Origin: CAJWKT01 sp964465375
GTDB taxonomy: Bacteria; Pseudomonadota; Gammaproteobacteria; Steroidobacterales; Rariloculaceae
Reading direction: 5' to 3'
Assembly (NCBI GenBank): GCA_964465375.1
Contig: CAYXIJ010000007.1
Coordinates: forward strand, 19,927 to 83,926
Length of the DNA: 64,000 bases
The position numbers and the translations under genes were made by a program. This document shows, one piece after another, positions 16,555-26,416 of this stretch. The notes under the pieces are model-generated. The model had not been told where the DNA came from. It searched no databases and saw nothing but the letters and a program-made list of their open reading frames with translations. How positions within the stretch are numbered: position 1 is the stretch's first letter; every line of letters begins with the position of its first letter.

Positions 16555-17669
16555 GGTGCTAATAACTTTCTGTGTCCATTAATCGCAGCCAGCATACCGA
16601 ATCCTACCATCAGGGTCACCATGGAGGTGCCCCCCGCGCTCACGAGTGGTAGCGGAACACCAACCACCGGCAGTAAGCCGCATACCATACCGGCATTAAC
16701 AAAGACATAGAAAAAAAATGTCAAACTCAACCCACCGGCTAACAGTCGTGTGAACGTGTCCTGAGCCTGGGAAGAAATGTAGAGCCCTCGCGCAACCAAG
16801 GCCAAATAAAGAATCAGCAAGAACAATAACCCCAGTAAGCCGAATTCCTCTCCCATGACAGCAAAAATAAAATCGGTGGAACTTTCTGGTAGAAATTCTA
16901 GATGTGCCTGAGTTCCGTTCAACCAGCCCTTTCCAAAAAGCCCACCCGAACCCAGAGCAATTTTGGACTGGATAATGTTATAGCCTGCGCCCAAAGGATC
17001 AGATTCAGGATTAAAAAAAGTAAATACTCGGGAACGTTGATAAGGCAGCATGTAGTTCCATAATAAAGGCACCGATACAGCAGCAGCAAAAACTGCGCCC
17101 AAAAGTACCCGGAGACCGATTCCTGCCAACACAATAGTCAAAGTCCCTGCCGCTAACACCAACACAGCGGTTCCAAGGTCCGGTTGGTCTGCGATTATCA
17201 GCGTGGGTACCAACACTATTGAAAGTAAAACAAGAAGCTGACCAAGAGTAGGCGGCAAACGCCTCTCACTCATAAACCATGCTACTGCCATGGGTACAGC
17301 TAACTTCATAAGCTCTGAAGGCTGAAACTGAAAGACACCGAAATCCAGCCAACGATTTGCACCCTGGCTAGCAGAGCCCATGGCCATTAATAACAAAAGT
17401 AACCCCAATGCCAAACAGAAAATCCAAGGTGCCCAAAGCCTAAGAGAATCAGGAGAAACTTGAGAAGCCATAAGAAAAGCAATAAACGCAACCGCAAAAC
17501 GCACGGATTGTCGAGCCAGAAGTGCATCGCTTTCATTGGTTGCGCTGTAAAGGACAACCAAACCAATACAACAAACTGTCACTGTCAACAGTAATAGCGA
17601 TGGGTCTATAACTACCCGACTTAAGCCTAAGGATTTCGGCGAAATACCCAAATTTGACTTAAATGTCAC
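16551..17669 (-). CDS. rodA: Rod-shape peptidoglycan polymerase RodA (SEDS family)
   Basis: A 372-residue SEDS glycosyltransferase with about ten membrane spans. Family segments visible include GLVVLYSAT (start of span 1), the GSASQGANRWLDFGVFQFQPSE loop region, PDLGTAVL with the putative catalytic Asp, and a C-terminal GVPLPLVSAGGTSM. It polymerises lipid II with its partner PBP2 in the elongasome. The start is GTG at 17669, overlapping the mrdA stop by 4 bp, which implies coupled translation with its partner. Confidence 0.95.
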   Translation of the reverse strand: MTFKSNLGISPKSLGLSRVVIDPSLLLLTVTVCCIGLVVLYSATNESDALLARQSVRFAVAFIAFLMASQVSPDSLRLWAPWIFCLALGLLLLLMAMGSASQGANRWLDFGVFQFQPSELMKLAVPMAVAWFMSERRLPPTLGQLLVLLSIVLVPTLIIADQPDLGTAVLVLAAGTLTIVLAGIGLRVLLGAVFAAAVSVPLLWNYMLPYQRSRVFTFFNPESDPLGAGYNIIQSKIALGSGGLFGKGWLNGTQAHLEFLPESSTDFIFAVMGEEFGLLGLLFLLILYLALVARGLYISSQAQDTFTRLLAGGLSLTFFFYVFVNAGMVCGLLPVVGVPLPLVSAGGTSMVTLMVGFGMLAAINGHRKLLAP

Positions 17670-19585
17670 GGCTGCCTGGGAGCACGATCCACCCCAAGTA
17701 GAAAGGCATCTAGCATTTTCCGGGCAACTGTTGCAGCGGTCCCACTATTGCCACCGTTTTCTACCACTACAGCCACTGCAATTTCGGGGTCCTCGGCAGG
17801 TGCAAACGCAACAAATAAAGCATGGTCACGTAATCGTTCATCAATGCTTTCCTCGTCATATTCCTCTTCCTGCGCCAAGGAAAAGACCTGCGCAGTTCCC
17901 GTCTTCCCAGCAACACGATAGGGCGTGCCCAGCATAGCATTGTGCCCAGTACCAGCAGTCTCTTCCGTTACTCCAAGCATTGCCTGATGAATTTTCTGAT
18001 AATATTCAGACTCAACATCTGCTGGACCTTTGAGTTCCTCAGGCTCAAACCAGACGCTCTGCCCATTGACGCCCTCCTGGGTCCCGATCACAAGCCGCGG
18101 CTTGAATCTCTTTCCATGCGTGCCCAAAACTGCGCTTGCGTGAGCAAGTTGTAGAGGGGTCACAAGTGCAAAGCCTTGGCCAATGCCAGTAATCAATGTT
18201 TCTCCTGGGAACCAAACTTGATCCTCTCTCCGTGAAAAATTTTTTTTCTTCCATTCTCTAGAAGGCACAATACCGCGCCCCTCCCCCACGACATCAAGAC
18301 CGGTGGTGGAGCCAAAACCGAAATTTTCTAAAGACTCACCCAGGCGATCAATTCCTAGACTTAAGGCCACCTGATAGAAAAAAACATCACAAGATTGAAC
18401 AAGAGCATCATGCAGATCCATGGGTCCATGACCCTCGATTTTCCAGTCACGATATCGGTGTGTATCCCCCGGCAAACTGAAAAACCCTGGACACATCTCG
18501 CGATGTACCGGATCAATTGCCTTTTCTTTAAGGGCTGCAATTCCAAAAAACGGTTTTACCGTAGACCCAGGTGGGTAAGTACCGGCGATAGCTCGATTGA
18601 ATAAAGGATGATCAGGATCGCTATCTAATATAGTGAAATCAGCGCGGCTCAGACCTACAGTAAATCGATTAGGATCAAAGGAAGGCACACTAACCAGTGT
18701 TAATACATCACCAGTTTTTGGTTCTATGGCAATCGCAGCACCCCGAAATCCAACCATTGCCTCTTGCGCAACTAACTGCAACCTGACATCTAAACCCAAT
18801 ATCAAATTGTCTCCAGGGACTGGCCATTTTGTTTCCAGATTATTTTGGCTGAGTTCTGTGGTTGACTCCAGTCTGCTAGATGTTGGATCCAGCAGTATAC
18901 GACCTTGGGCATTTACCACTTGCTGACGATAGCCAACTTCGCCATGAAGAGATTGCTCATAGCTTCGCTCAATGCCGCTTCTACCAATTTGAGATGTCCC
19001 TGCATAGTTGCTGCGATCAATCCTTTTTAAATCTTCCGGGCTGATGCTTCCCACATACCCAATGGTATGGGCGCCAATCGCTCCAAAGGGGTAATACCTA
19101 ATTAGACCCTCTTGAATATCAACCCCAGGAAACTGATGTCTACGAACTGCAAACCGTGAGGCATCTGCTTCGCTCAAATTGCGCAACTGAACTCGTTCAA
19201 AATCCCTCCGTGACCGCACAAGGTCAATTATTTCTTGATGCTCAATAAAATTTGTGAGGCCCAAGGCCTCTAATCCAACGAGGGTATTTTCGAGGTCTTC
19301 TATCTCCTCTGGAATCATGACCAACTGCCAAGTCGGAAGATTTTCTGCCAGAAGTACCCCATTGCGATCAAACACTAAACCTCGAGTAGGAGGTAGGGGC
19401 TCAATACGCAACCGGTTTCCTTGGGACAGTTCACTGAAACGCTGATAATCTATGATCTGCAACTGAATCAGACGCCCAATCAACAAGACCATTAGCATTA
19501 AAACGAAAAAAGCGGCAATCATTAGTCGCGAAAGAAACAGCCGTGTCTCACTTTGATGGTCCTTGAGCAGAATATTAGAATCCAT
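17666..19585 (-). CDS. mrdA: Penicillin-binding protein 2 (elongasome transpeptidase)
   Basis: A 639-residue class B PBP with an N-terminal membrane span (about 20-42), a pedestal domain and a transpeptidase domain with motifs STVK (341-344), SCD (398-400) and KTGT (561-564). It cross-links peptidoglycan during cylindrical growth and activates RodA. The ATG follows mreD after 2 bp. It is followed by rodA with overlap. Confidence 0.95.
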   Translation of the reverse strand: MDSNILLKDHQSETRLFLSRLMIAAFFVLMLMVLLIGRLIQLQIIDYQRFSELSQGNRLRIEPLPPTRGLVFDRNGVLLAENLPTWQLVMIPEEIEDLENTLVGLEALGLTNFIEHQEIIDLVRSRRDFERVQLRNLSEADASRFAVRRHQFPGVDIQEGLIRYYPFGAIGAHTIGYVGSISPEDLKRIDRSNYAGTSQIGRSGIERSYEQSLHGEVGYRQQVVNAQGRILLDPTSSRLESTTELSQNNLETKWPVPGDNLILGLDVRLQLVAQEAMVGFRGAAIAIEPKTGDVLTLVSVPSFDPNRFTVGLSRADFTILDSDPDHPLFNRAIAGTYPPGSTVKPFFGIAALKEKAIDPVHREMCPGFFSLPGDTHRYRDWKIEGHGPMDLHDALVQSCDVFFYQVALSLGIDRLGESLENFGFGSTTGLDVVGEGRGIVPSREWKKKNFSRREDQVWFPGETLITGIGQGFALVTPLQLAHASAVLGTHGKRFKPRLVIGTQEGVNGQSVWFEPEELKGPADVESEYYQKIHQAMLGVTEETAGTGHNAMLGTPYRVAGKTGTAQVFSLAQEEEYDEESIDERLRDHALFVAFAPAEDPEIAVAVVVENGGNSGTAATVARKMLDAFLLGVDRAPRQP

Positions 19586-19587
19586 TC

Positions 19588-20076
19588 CTAAATTTCCCTT
19601 TCCTTGGCACCCAGCAATCTACCCATAGAAACAAAAACTAACGGCCATAACAATGCGCCGATTGCAACAGGCGCCCAACGATCTACGGCTGGAACTGTGC
19701 GGGCTGCTACTCCATCAGCCCAGAATAAAAGAAATTTGTAGAGTGCTAGTAATACCAATATGGTTACACTCATTTGCCAGATTGGAAATACCCGAATCCG
19801 AAGATGAAAATGGCGAGCAATGTAGGTTACAGCCAAAAGAGCCAGCGCATGTTGCCCAAGCAAAGAGCCATATAAAGTATCCAAGACTAAACCCAGCCAG
19901 AAAGCGGTTAAAAACCCAAAATGGCCTGGTTTAAATAATGACCAATAGACCAGTACTATAGCCACCCAATCAGGGCGAAGGAACACAATAACCTCGGGCA
20001 GCGGTAGGATAGAAAGCAAAAGTGCAATAATTAGGGTACCCAAAGGTAGAAGGGTTTCTGACCAAGAGCTTCCCAT
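19588..20076 (-). CDS. mreD: Rod shape-determining protein MreD
   Basis: A 162-residue inner-membrane protein with five or six hydrophobic spans and the family segments FLRPDWVAIVLVYWSL and FWLGLVLDTLYGSLLGQHAL. It is part of the MreBCD-RodA-PBP2 complex. Its start codon overlaps the mreC stop (TAATG). Confidence 0.92.
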   Translation of the reverse strand: MGSSWSETLLPLGTLIIALLLSILPLPEVIVFLRPDWVAIVLVYWSLFKPGHFGFLTAFWLGLVLDTLYGSLLGQHALALLAVTYIARHFHLRIRVFPIWQMSVTILVLLALYKFLLFWADGVAARTVPAVDRWAPVAIGALLWPLVFVSMGRLLGAKEREI

Positions 20077-20957
20077 TATTGAACTTCCACCGCAAGGTCA
20101 GTAACTTTCTGAGAATCCTCAGCCGTCCAGACCAACATAACTTCACGATCATGATCCAACTCTGACACGGGCTCTGCAAACACCTCAGCAAAAAACTGTC
20201 CAGGCTGAGGTATCACCTGAAGCACACGGGCCACTGGATAACCAGAGGGAAATACACCACCAAGCCCCGAAGAAACCAACAAATCGTTCACCTGAATATC
20301 AGCGCTGTTTGTAAGATAAGGTAATCGCAATCTCTTAGAATCGCCTGTGCCTACAACGAAAGTGCGCAACCCGTTGCGAACCACGCTCACTGGTACAGAA
20401 TGATCTGCATCACTAATGAGTACAACCTCTGCTGAAAAAGGATCTGCTCGCACAATTTGGCCGACGACGCCATCAGCATCCAAAAGTGCCTGGCCCACAT
20501 AAACACTATTATTGGTACCACGATTGATAATAAAACGCTGGCGGTAAGGATTTAGATCTACAGAAAGTATCTCAGCGATTAATACCCGCTCCTCGACCCG
20601 AGCACTTGAATCAAGCATGGCGCGCAACCGAACATTCTCAGCCTCAAGAGTAGCAAGTCGCTGAAGACGAACACTTGCATTAAGTAGTGCTGAGTTGAGA
20701 CGTTGATTTTCTGCCAGCATCGCTGAACGAGTTTCGAGATTGCTACTGGCCCAGCTCCAAGTTTTAAATGGCAAATCAACCAGAGTTCGCACTGGATATA
20801 CCACTATACTAAGCGTCTGCCTAACTAAAGACAGATGATCCTTCTGGTAATCAACAAACATAAGAGTAAGGCAAATTATTACCAGCCCCAGAAAACGCAG
20901 CCCGAGGTAAACCTGCCCATGCTCAAGGCTACCGCTAGATTCTCCTGGGGAACTCAT
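20076..20957 (-). CDS. mreC: Rod shape-determining protein MreC
   Basis: A 293-residue bitopic protein: cytoplasmic N-terminus, one span (about 24-42), a coiled-coil stretch (about 68-112, heptad-like LENRLNSALL pattern) and the beta-rich MreC domain with INRGTNNSVYVGQALLDADG, VSSGLGGVFPSGYPV. It links MreB filaments to PBP2 and RodA. It follows mreB after 42 bp. Confidence 0.94.
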   Translation of the reverse strand: MSSPGESSGSLEHGQVYLGLRFLGLVIICLTLMFVDYQKDHLSLVRQTLSIVVYPVRTLVDLPFKTWSWASSNLETRSAMLAENQRLNSALLNASVRLQRLATLEAENVRLRAMLDSSARVEERVLIAEILSVDLNPYRQRFIINRGTNNSVYVGQALLDADGVVGQIVRADPFSAEVVLISDADHSVPVSVVRNGLRTFVVGTGDSKRLRLPYLTNSADIQVNDLLVSSGLGGVFPSGYPVARVLQVIPQPGQFFAEVFAEPVSELDHDREVMLVWTAEDSQKVTDLAVEVQ

Positions 20958-20999
20958 CGCGTATGCCTACTCCCTTGAATCTAAGCGCTTCTCAATTGA

Positions 21000-22046
21000 T
21001 CACTCTACGTCAAAAGCGCCTGGACCATACTGATCTAAAAGTTCTAGCACGCGACCGCCACCCCTAGCCACACAAGTGAGAGGCTCATCGGCCACTACTA
21101 CAGGTAAACCGGTTTCTTCAGTTAATAGCTTTTCTATGTCTGTCAACAATGAGCTGCCTCCGGTCAATACGATTCCACGTTCCGCCACGTCTGCGCCAAG
21201 CTCCGGAGGAGTTTGTTCCAGTGCAGTCTTCACAGCTCCAACGATGCCCTGCAGAGGCTCTGAGAGTGCCTCCAAAATCTCATTGCTGTTTAGAGTAAAA
21301 CTCCGCGGGATGCCCTCAGCAAGGTTTCTGCCTTTCACGGAGATCTCCCTAACATCTCGCCCAGGATACGCAGATCCCACCTCGTGTTTAATACGTTCAG
21401 CCGTAGCTTCGCCGATCAGAATACCGTAGTTGCGTCTAACATAAGCGATAATTGACTCATCAAAGCGATCCCCTCCAATGCGAACTGAAGCCGCATAAAC
21501 AATGCCGTTCAAAGAAATCACTGCAACCTCCGACGTGCCACCGCCGATATCCAATACCATGGAGCCGCGGGCTTCATGCACAGGCATACCTGCACCTATC
21601 GCTGCCGCCATAGGCTCCTCCACCAAATAGACCCTGCGGGCCCCTGCGCCAGCTGCAGATTCACGAATAGCGCGTCTCTCAACCTGGGTAGAACCATAAG
21701 GCACGCACACCAATACTCGGGGGCTGGGCCTGAAATAACGTCCACCGTGGGCTTTCTTTATGAAATGCTGCAACATCTTCTCGGTAATCGTGAAATCTGC
21801 TATAACGCCGTCTTTCAGGGGCCGAATAGCTGTAATGTTTCCAGGTGTGCGGCCTAGCATATTCTTCGCATCTGTCCCCACAGCCTCTAAAACCTTACCT
21901 CCTCTAACAGAACCATTCTCACGAACAGCCACCACAGATGGCTCTGCCAGAACAATACCTCTACCTCGAACGTATATCAGTGTATTGGCGGTGCCCAGAT
22001 CGATGGACATGTCATTCGAAAAATGGCCGAGAAAATTCTTGAGCAT
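21000..22046 (-). CDS. mreB: Actin-like rod shape-determining protein MreB
   Basis: A 348-residue MreB with the actin-fold phosphate loops MSIDLGTANTL and VLDIGGGTSEVAV, and the adenosine motif GIVLTGGSSLLTDI. It forms membrane-bound filaments that direct lateral wall synthesis. First gene of the operon mreB-mreC-mreD-mrdA-rodA-mltB-dacA-lipB-aminotransferase, which is continuous on the minus strand. The 107-bp gap to gatC is the divergent promoter region. Confidence 0.97.
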   Translation of the reverse strand: MLKNFLGHFSNDMSIDLGTANTLIYVRGRGIVLAEPSVVAVRENGSVRGGKVLEAVGTDAKNMLGRTPGNITAIRPLKDGVIADFTITEKMLQHFIKKAHGGRYFRPSPRVLVCVPYGSTQVERRAIRESAAGAGARRVYLVEEPMAAAIGAGMPVHEARGSMVLDIGGGTSEVAVISLNGIVYAASVRIGGDRFDESIIAYVRRNYGILIGEATAERIKHEVGSAYPGRDVREISVKGRNLAEGIPRSFTLNSNEILEALSEPLQGIVGAVKTALEQTPPELGADVAERGIVLTGGSSLLTDIEKLLTEETGLPVVVADEPLTCVARGGGRVLELLDQYGPGAFDVE

Positions 22047-22153
22047 TGGAGCGTAAGACCGCTAATAAAAAAAAGTTAGTCACTTTAGCAATGGGTAGGA
22101 CAATGGGCAAGACGAGGTGTATAGTTATCGTGCATTGACCTACGGCAGACATT

Positions 22154-22441
22154 GTGTCACTCACCCGAGAAGACGTTCAAAAACTTTGTGTACTTGCTCG
22201 ACTGGAGATCACGCCTGACGAGATGGCGGATGTCTTGACGAAACTTTCAGACATAGTAGATCTGGTAAGTCAACTGGAAGCTGAAGATACCACTGATGTG
22301 GTCCCGATGGCGCATCCTCTGGATCAGACACAGAAACTGCGCCCCGACCAAATAACCGAGACAGACAAACACCAGCTTTACCAGAAAAATGCGCCATTAG
22401 TTGAGGAAGACCTCTACCTTGTACCCAAGGTCATCGAATAA
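22154..22441 (+). CDS. gatC: Aspartyl/glutamyl-tRNA amidotransferase subunit C
   Basis: A 95-residue GatC with LCVLARLEITPDEM and the central VPMAHPLD segment found in the family. GatC stabilises the GatA-GatB complex that amidates misacylated Glu-tRNA(Gln) and/or Asp-tRNA(Asn). The start is GTG at 22154. gatA begins 8 bp after the stop and gatB 11 bp after gatA, so this is a three-gene operon. Confidence 0.93.
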   Translation: MSLTREDVQKLCVLARLEITPDEMADVLTKLSDIVDLVSQLEAEDTTDVVPMAHPLDQTQKLRPDQITETDKHQLYQKNAPLVEEDLYLVPKVIE

Positions 22442-22448
22442 TTCAGAG

Positions 22449-23918
22449 ATGGAAAAAGAAATTAATAAAAAAACCCTCACCCAGCTAGCTGAAGGCCTAA
22501 GGCAGGGCCAGTTTTCCTCTGAAGAATTGACCCAATACTATCTAGAACGCATTGATCTGTTTGATGAGAAAATAAATGCCTTTATCACTGTCACTCGTGA
22601 GGAGGCAATTCAACAGGCTCGTGCAGCAGACAAAGCACTTGCTGCAGGAAAATCAGGGGCACTCACGGGTGTACCCATCGCCCACAAGGATATATTTTGC
22701 ACCCGTGGCATTAAAACTTCCTGTGGATCTAAGATGCTCGATAACTTCATATCACCTTACGACGCTACAGTGGTTAAACGACTTAAAGATGCCGGCGCTA
22801 TCATGATTGGCAAAACTAATATGGACGAATTCGCTATGGGCTCATCTAATGAGACGAGCTTTTATGGTCCGGTGCACAACCCATGGGACCATGACCGAGT
22901 ACCTGGAGGCTCTTCCGGCGGCTCTGCAGCGGCAGTAGCAAGCAAATTGGTAAGTGCGGCTACTGGCACAGATACAGGGGGCTCAATTCGTCAGCCCGCG
23001 GCATTTTCTGGTGTCACTGGACTAAAGCCCACTTATGGGCGGGTCTCTCGCTACGGCATGGTAGCTTTCGCTTCAAGTCTGGACCAGGCTGGCACACTTA
23101 CCCAAACAGCAGAGGATGCTGCATTACTCCTAGAATCCATGGCAGGTTTTGATAGCCGGGACTCCACTTCATTAAATGAGCCAGTGCCTGCCTACCATGA
23201 TGCGATACATGAGCCTTGGCAAAATCTTACTATCGGCATACCTGACAATTTTTTTGATGAAGGACTAGATCCTGACAATGCTCAAGCAGTAAAGAATGCA
23301 CTCAAAGTCTTTGAGAAACTTGGAGCTAAAATTAAAGATGTACACTTGGATCATCTAGATCTCTCGGTCCCAGTTTACTATGTGGTAGCGCCTGCAGAAG
23401 CATCATCAAACCTGTCACGGTTTGATGGGATCCGGTTCGGTCACCGATCCAAAAATGTCAAAAATCTTAACGAATTCTACATGCAAACACGTGGCGAAGG
23501 TTTTGGTGCAGAGGTTAAGCGGCGGATTCTCACCGGCACCTACGTACTATCCGCCGGTTATTATGATGCCTACTACCTGCAAGCCCAAAAGGTTCGCAAA
23601 CTCATAAGTAATGAATTCATGCGCATTTTTTCTGAAGTCGATTTGCTTGCGGGTCCAACCACTCCGACCCCAGCATTCAAGATCGGCCAAAAAACAGAAA
23701 ACCCAGTCGAGATGTATTTGAATGACATCTATACCATAGGTGCACCTCTTGCGGGGCTACCTGCGTTGTCTGTGCCCTGTGGTTTAGTACAAGGGCTACC
23801 TGTTGGTCTGCAATTAATCGCCACTCATCTCGATGAGGCGCGACTTCTAAAAGCAGCCCACTACTTCCAAAAAGAAACGGACTGGCATCTACATCTACCG
23901 CCCGGGTACGACGAATAG
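22449..23918 (+). CDS. gatA: Aspartyl/glutamyl-tRNA amidotransferase subunit A
   Basis: A 489-residue amidase-signature enzyme with the triad Lys80 (PIAHKD), the cis-Ser within GGSSGGSAAAV (153-163) and nucleophile Ser179 (GTDTGGSIRQP). It releases ammonia from glutamine for GatB. The ATG at 22449 is chosen over an in-frame ATG at 22401, which lies inside gatC. Confidence 0.96.
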   Translation: MEKEINKKTLTQLAEGLRQGQFSSEELTQYYLERIDLFDEKINAFITVTREEAIQQARAADKALAAGKSGALTGVPIAHKDIFCTRGIKTSCGSKMLDNFISPYDATVVKRLKDAGAIMIGKTNMDEFAMGSSNETSFYGPVHNPWDHDRVPGGSSGGSAAAVASKLVSAATGTDTGGSIRQPAAFSGVTGLKPTYGRVSRYGMVAFASSLDQAGTLTQTAEDAALLLESMAGFDSRDSTSLNEPVPAYHDAIHEPWQNLTIGIPDNFFDEGLDPDNAQAVKNALKVFEKLGAKIKDVHLDHLDLSVPVYYVVAPAEASSNLSRFDGIRFGHRSKNVKNLNEFYMQTRGEGFGAEVKRRILTGTYVLSAGYYDAYYLQAQKVRKLISNEFMRIFSEVDLLAGPTTPTPAFKIGQKTENPVEMYLNDIYTIGAPLAGLPALSVPCGLVQGLPVGLQLIATHLDEARLLKAAHYFQKETDWHLHLPPGYDE

Positions 23919-23928
23919 GAGCGTTAAT

Positions 23929-25368
23929 ATGGAATGGGAAGTGGTTGTTGGACTGGAAATTCACGCTCAGCTTTCCACCGAGAGCAAAATTTTCTCAGGA
24001 TCATCAACCCATTACGGCGCACCAGCTAACACACAGGCCAACTTAGTGGACCTAGGTTACCCAGGGGTACTACCAGTACTTAATCAACAGGCAGTGCATA
24101 TGGCAATAAAATTCGGCCTTGCCACTCAGAGTGAGATATCAGCTCGCTCAGTATTTGCCCGCAAAAACTACTTTTATCCAGATCTACCAAAGGGGTATCA
24201 AATTAGTCAATACGAATTACCTATCGTGAGAGGCGGACATATTAATATTTCACTAGACGATGGTAGCAGCAAAACCATAAGAATCACACGGGCTCATCTT
24301 GAAGAAGATGCGGGAAAAAGCTTGCATGACGACTTCCATGGGCTCTCGGGCATTGACTTAAACCGGGCCGGGACACCATTAATAGAAATCGTATCAGAAC
24401 CAGATATGCGCTCGGCGTCAGAAGCTGGTAGTTACATGCGCAAAATACACACATTGGTTCGGTATCTTGGAATTTCTGACGGTAACATGCAGGAAGGTTC
24501 TTTCAGGTGTGATGCAAATGTATCGGTTCGGCCTAAAAACGAAGACAAACTCGGCGTACGAACAGAATTAAAAAATTTAAACTCGTTTCGTTTTGTTGAA
24601 AAAGCCATTGATTTTGAAGTGGAACGACAAATATCGGTACTCGAAGACAATGGACAAGTTGTACAAGAAACGCGCTTGTACGATTCCGAGAAAAACGAAA
24701 CGCGGCCTATGCGCGGCAAAGAAGAAGCTAACGACTACCGATATTTTCCTGACCCAGACCTTCTTCCCGTTTTTATCGACAAAAATCTTATTGATCAACT
24801 ACGACGGGAACTACCCGAATTACCCGATGACAAATTGGAACGCTTTGTAGCAGAGTATAAACTTTCACCCTCTGAGGCCAGCATACTCATATCGAACCAA
24901 GCCTCAGCAGACTATTTTGAAGCAGTGGTCGAGGCGTCATCTGGGAGTGCCAAGAATGTATTGAATTGGATGACGGGCAGTCTGGCAGCGGCGCTAAATC
25001 GGGAAGATTTAGTTATTGAAAAATCTAAAGTAAATCCAATCAACCTAGCAACATTAATCAACCGCACTGAAGACGGCACTTTATCAAGTAAGTTAGCAAA
25101 AGTTGTCTTTGAAGCCCTTTGGGAGGGGGAAGGTACAGCAGATGAGATTATCCAAAAAAGGCAACTTCAACAAATAACTGACTCGAATGCCATTGAGAGC
25201 CTAGTTGAAAAGGTGATCGCAGCCCATCCTGAGCAGGTAGAACAGTTCCGGAACGGGAAACACAAGGTACTGGGATTTTTTGTAGGGCAAGTGATGAAGG
25301 CGTGCGAAGGTAAAGCCAATCCAGAGCAAGTGAATAACATTGTACGTAGCATACTGAACGCACAATGA
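23929..25368 (+). CDS. gatB: Aspartyl/glutamyl-tRNA amidotransferase subunit B
   Basis: A 479-residue GatB: VGLEIHAQL at the N-terminus, the YFYPDLPKGYQISQYE signature (about 84-99), a kinase-like ATP site region and a C-terminal YqeY-like tail domain that binds tRNA. It phosphorylates the carboxylate of the misacylated tRNA and amidates it. The ATG has GGAG 8 nt upstream. Confidence 0.96.
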   Translation: MEWEVVVGLEIHAQLSTESKIFSGSSTHYGAPANTQANLVDLGYPGVLPVLNQQAVHMAIKFGLATQSEISARSVFARKNYFYPDLPKGYQISQYELPIVRGGHINISLDDGSSKTIRITRAHLEEDAGKSLHDDFHGLSGIDLNRAGTPLIEIVSEPDMRSASEAGSYMRKIHTLVRYLGISDGNMQEGSFRCDANVSVRPKNEDKLGVRTELKNLNSFRFVEKAIDFEVERQISVLEDNGQVVQETRLYDSEKNETRPMRGKEEANDYRYFPDPDLLPVFIDKNLIDQLRRELPELPDDKLERFVAEYKLSPSEASILISNQASADYFEAVVEASSGSAKNVLNWMTGSLAAALNREDLVIEKSKVNPINLATLINRTEDGTLSSKLAKVVFEALWEGEGTADEIIQKRQLQQITDSNAIESLVEKVIAAHPEQVEQFRNGKHKVLGFFVGQVMKACEGKANPEQVNNIVRSILNAQ

Positions 25369-25461
25369 ATGAGCGACTCCAGGATATTTCTAGACCATTC
25401 CCATCCTGAAAGAATGACCAGAACACCAAAAGTCGTTTGACTTTAGGCGTTTAGAAAGGTA

Positions 25462-25487
25462 TATAACATAATCTTTATATTGTTATA
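25462..25487. promoter_or_regulatory. Inverted repeat TATAACA-N12-TGTTATA at the regulator start, candidate operator
   Basis: TATAACA (25462-25468) and TGTTATA (25481-25487) are perfect inverted half-sites with centres 19 bp apart, ending 5 bp before the ATG of the ArsR-methyltransferase gene. The AT-rich stretch also holds possible -10 sequences (TATATT, TTATAT). No Shine-Dalgarno sequence lies between it and the ATG, so the transcript may be nearly leaderless. The likely role is autoregulation of the regulator-metF-metH operon. Confidence 0.5.
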
Positions 25488-25492
25488 TTCTT

Positions 25493-26416
25493 ATGGAAGA
25501 TAAAAACGAAATTGTTGAGCTGTTGCGGATACTTGGCGATATAACACGCCTGCGCTTATTGTCTGCGCTCAATAGTGGAGAACTGACGGTTGGTGAACTT
25601 ACGCAGGTAACTGGCCTAAGCCAACCCCGAGTTTCCCGTCATCTAAAACTGCTCTGTGAGGCTCGGGTATTGGGTCGCACCCGAGACCAAAACGAAGTCT
25701 ACTACCGTGCCAAGGTTAACGAAGAGCGACGAGCACTTGTACAGACTGTGCTCCGTACCCTACCTCAGCACGACTACCAGTTGAACCAGGATGGCGAAAG
25801 GCTTGAGGCCATTCTAGATCAGCGGCAAAAGCGGGTAACTGCGCTTTTGGAAAATATGGGGATCCGTCCGTTAAGTCCCGAGGCCCAAACTCAAGTTGAC
25901 GCAATAATCAATCAAATGCTGGATCGATATTTACCACATAACTCAATAGAAGAGCTGCTAGACATAGGCACCGGAACAGGAACTATGCTTCGTCTCCTAG
26001 CAGGGCGTGCACGCCGGATCGTAGCAGTGGAGATTTCGCGAGATATGCGTTTGGTTGCCCGGACTACCGTATTAGGAGAAGGGCTCGCGAATTGCACAGT
26101 CCAAGAGGGAAATATGTACGCCCTTAACTTCCCTAAAAACGCGTTTGACATGATAACCATGGACCGAGTGCTGGGGACAGCAAAAGAAGCTTCTCGGGCC
26201 CTTAGAGAGGGATCACGTGTGCTTAAGCCCGGAGGTCATTTGCTAGTAGTCGAAACTGCCGGGTCCGCTGTCAAAGAAGCTGAGCTAAAAACTTGGGTAA
26301 AGCAGGCGGGACTTCGTCCTATTGAGTTCTGCGAAGTCGGAAGGAACATTGCTCTGGTTGCACTCTCTAGGCGCCCCATTACCCATCCTGCAGGAGCTGC
26401 GATTTCAGATGAGTAA
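25493..26416 (+). CDS. ArsR-family regulator fused to a SAM-dependent methyltransferase-like domain
   Basis: A 307-residue two-domain protein. Residues 1-90 are an ArsR winged helix (LGDITRLRLLSAL, then the recognition-helix region GLSQPRVSRHLKLL). Residues about 150-295 are a class I methyltransferase fold with motif I LDIGTGTG (156-163), VAVEISRDM as motif II and a late GGHLLVVE strand. It overlaps metF by 8 bp, and metF overlaps metH, so it almost surely controls the methionine synthesis arm of the SAM cycle. The methyltransferase fold probably senses SAM or SAH; whether it has catalytic activity cannot be told. ArsR-type SAH-responsive regulators of metF/metH (the SahR group) are known, but equating this protein with them is inference. 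Confidence 0.85.
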   Translation: MEDKNEIVELLRILGDITRLRLLSALNSGELTVGELTQVTGLSQPRVSRHLKLLCEARVLGRTRDQNEVYYRAKVNEERRALVQTVLRTLPQHDYQLNQDGERLEAILDQRQKRVTALLENMGIRPLSPEAQTQVDAIINQMLDRYLPHNSIEELLDIGTGTGTMLRLLAGRARRIVAVEISRDMRLVARTTVLGEGLANCTVQEGNMYALNFPKNAFDMITMDRVLGTAKEASRALREGSRVLKPGGHLLVVETAGSAVKEAELKTWVKQAGLRPIEFCEVGRNIALVALSRRPITHPAGAAISDE

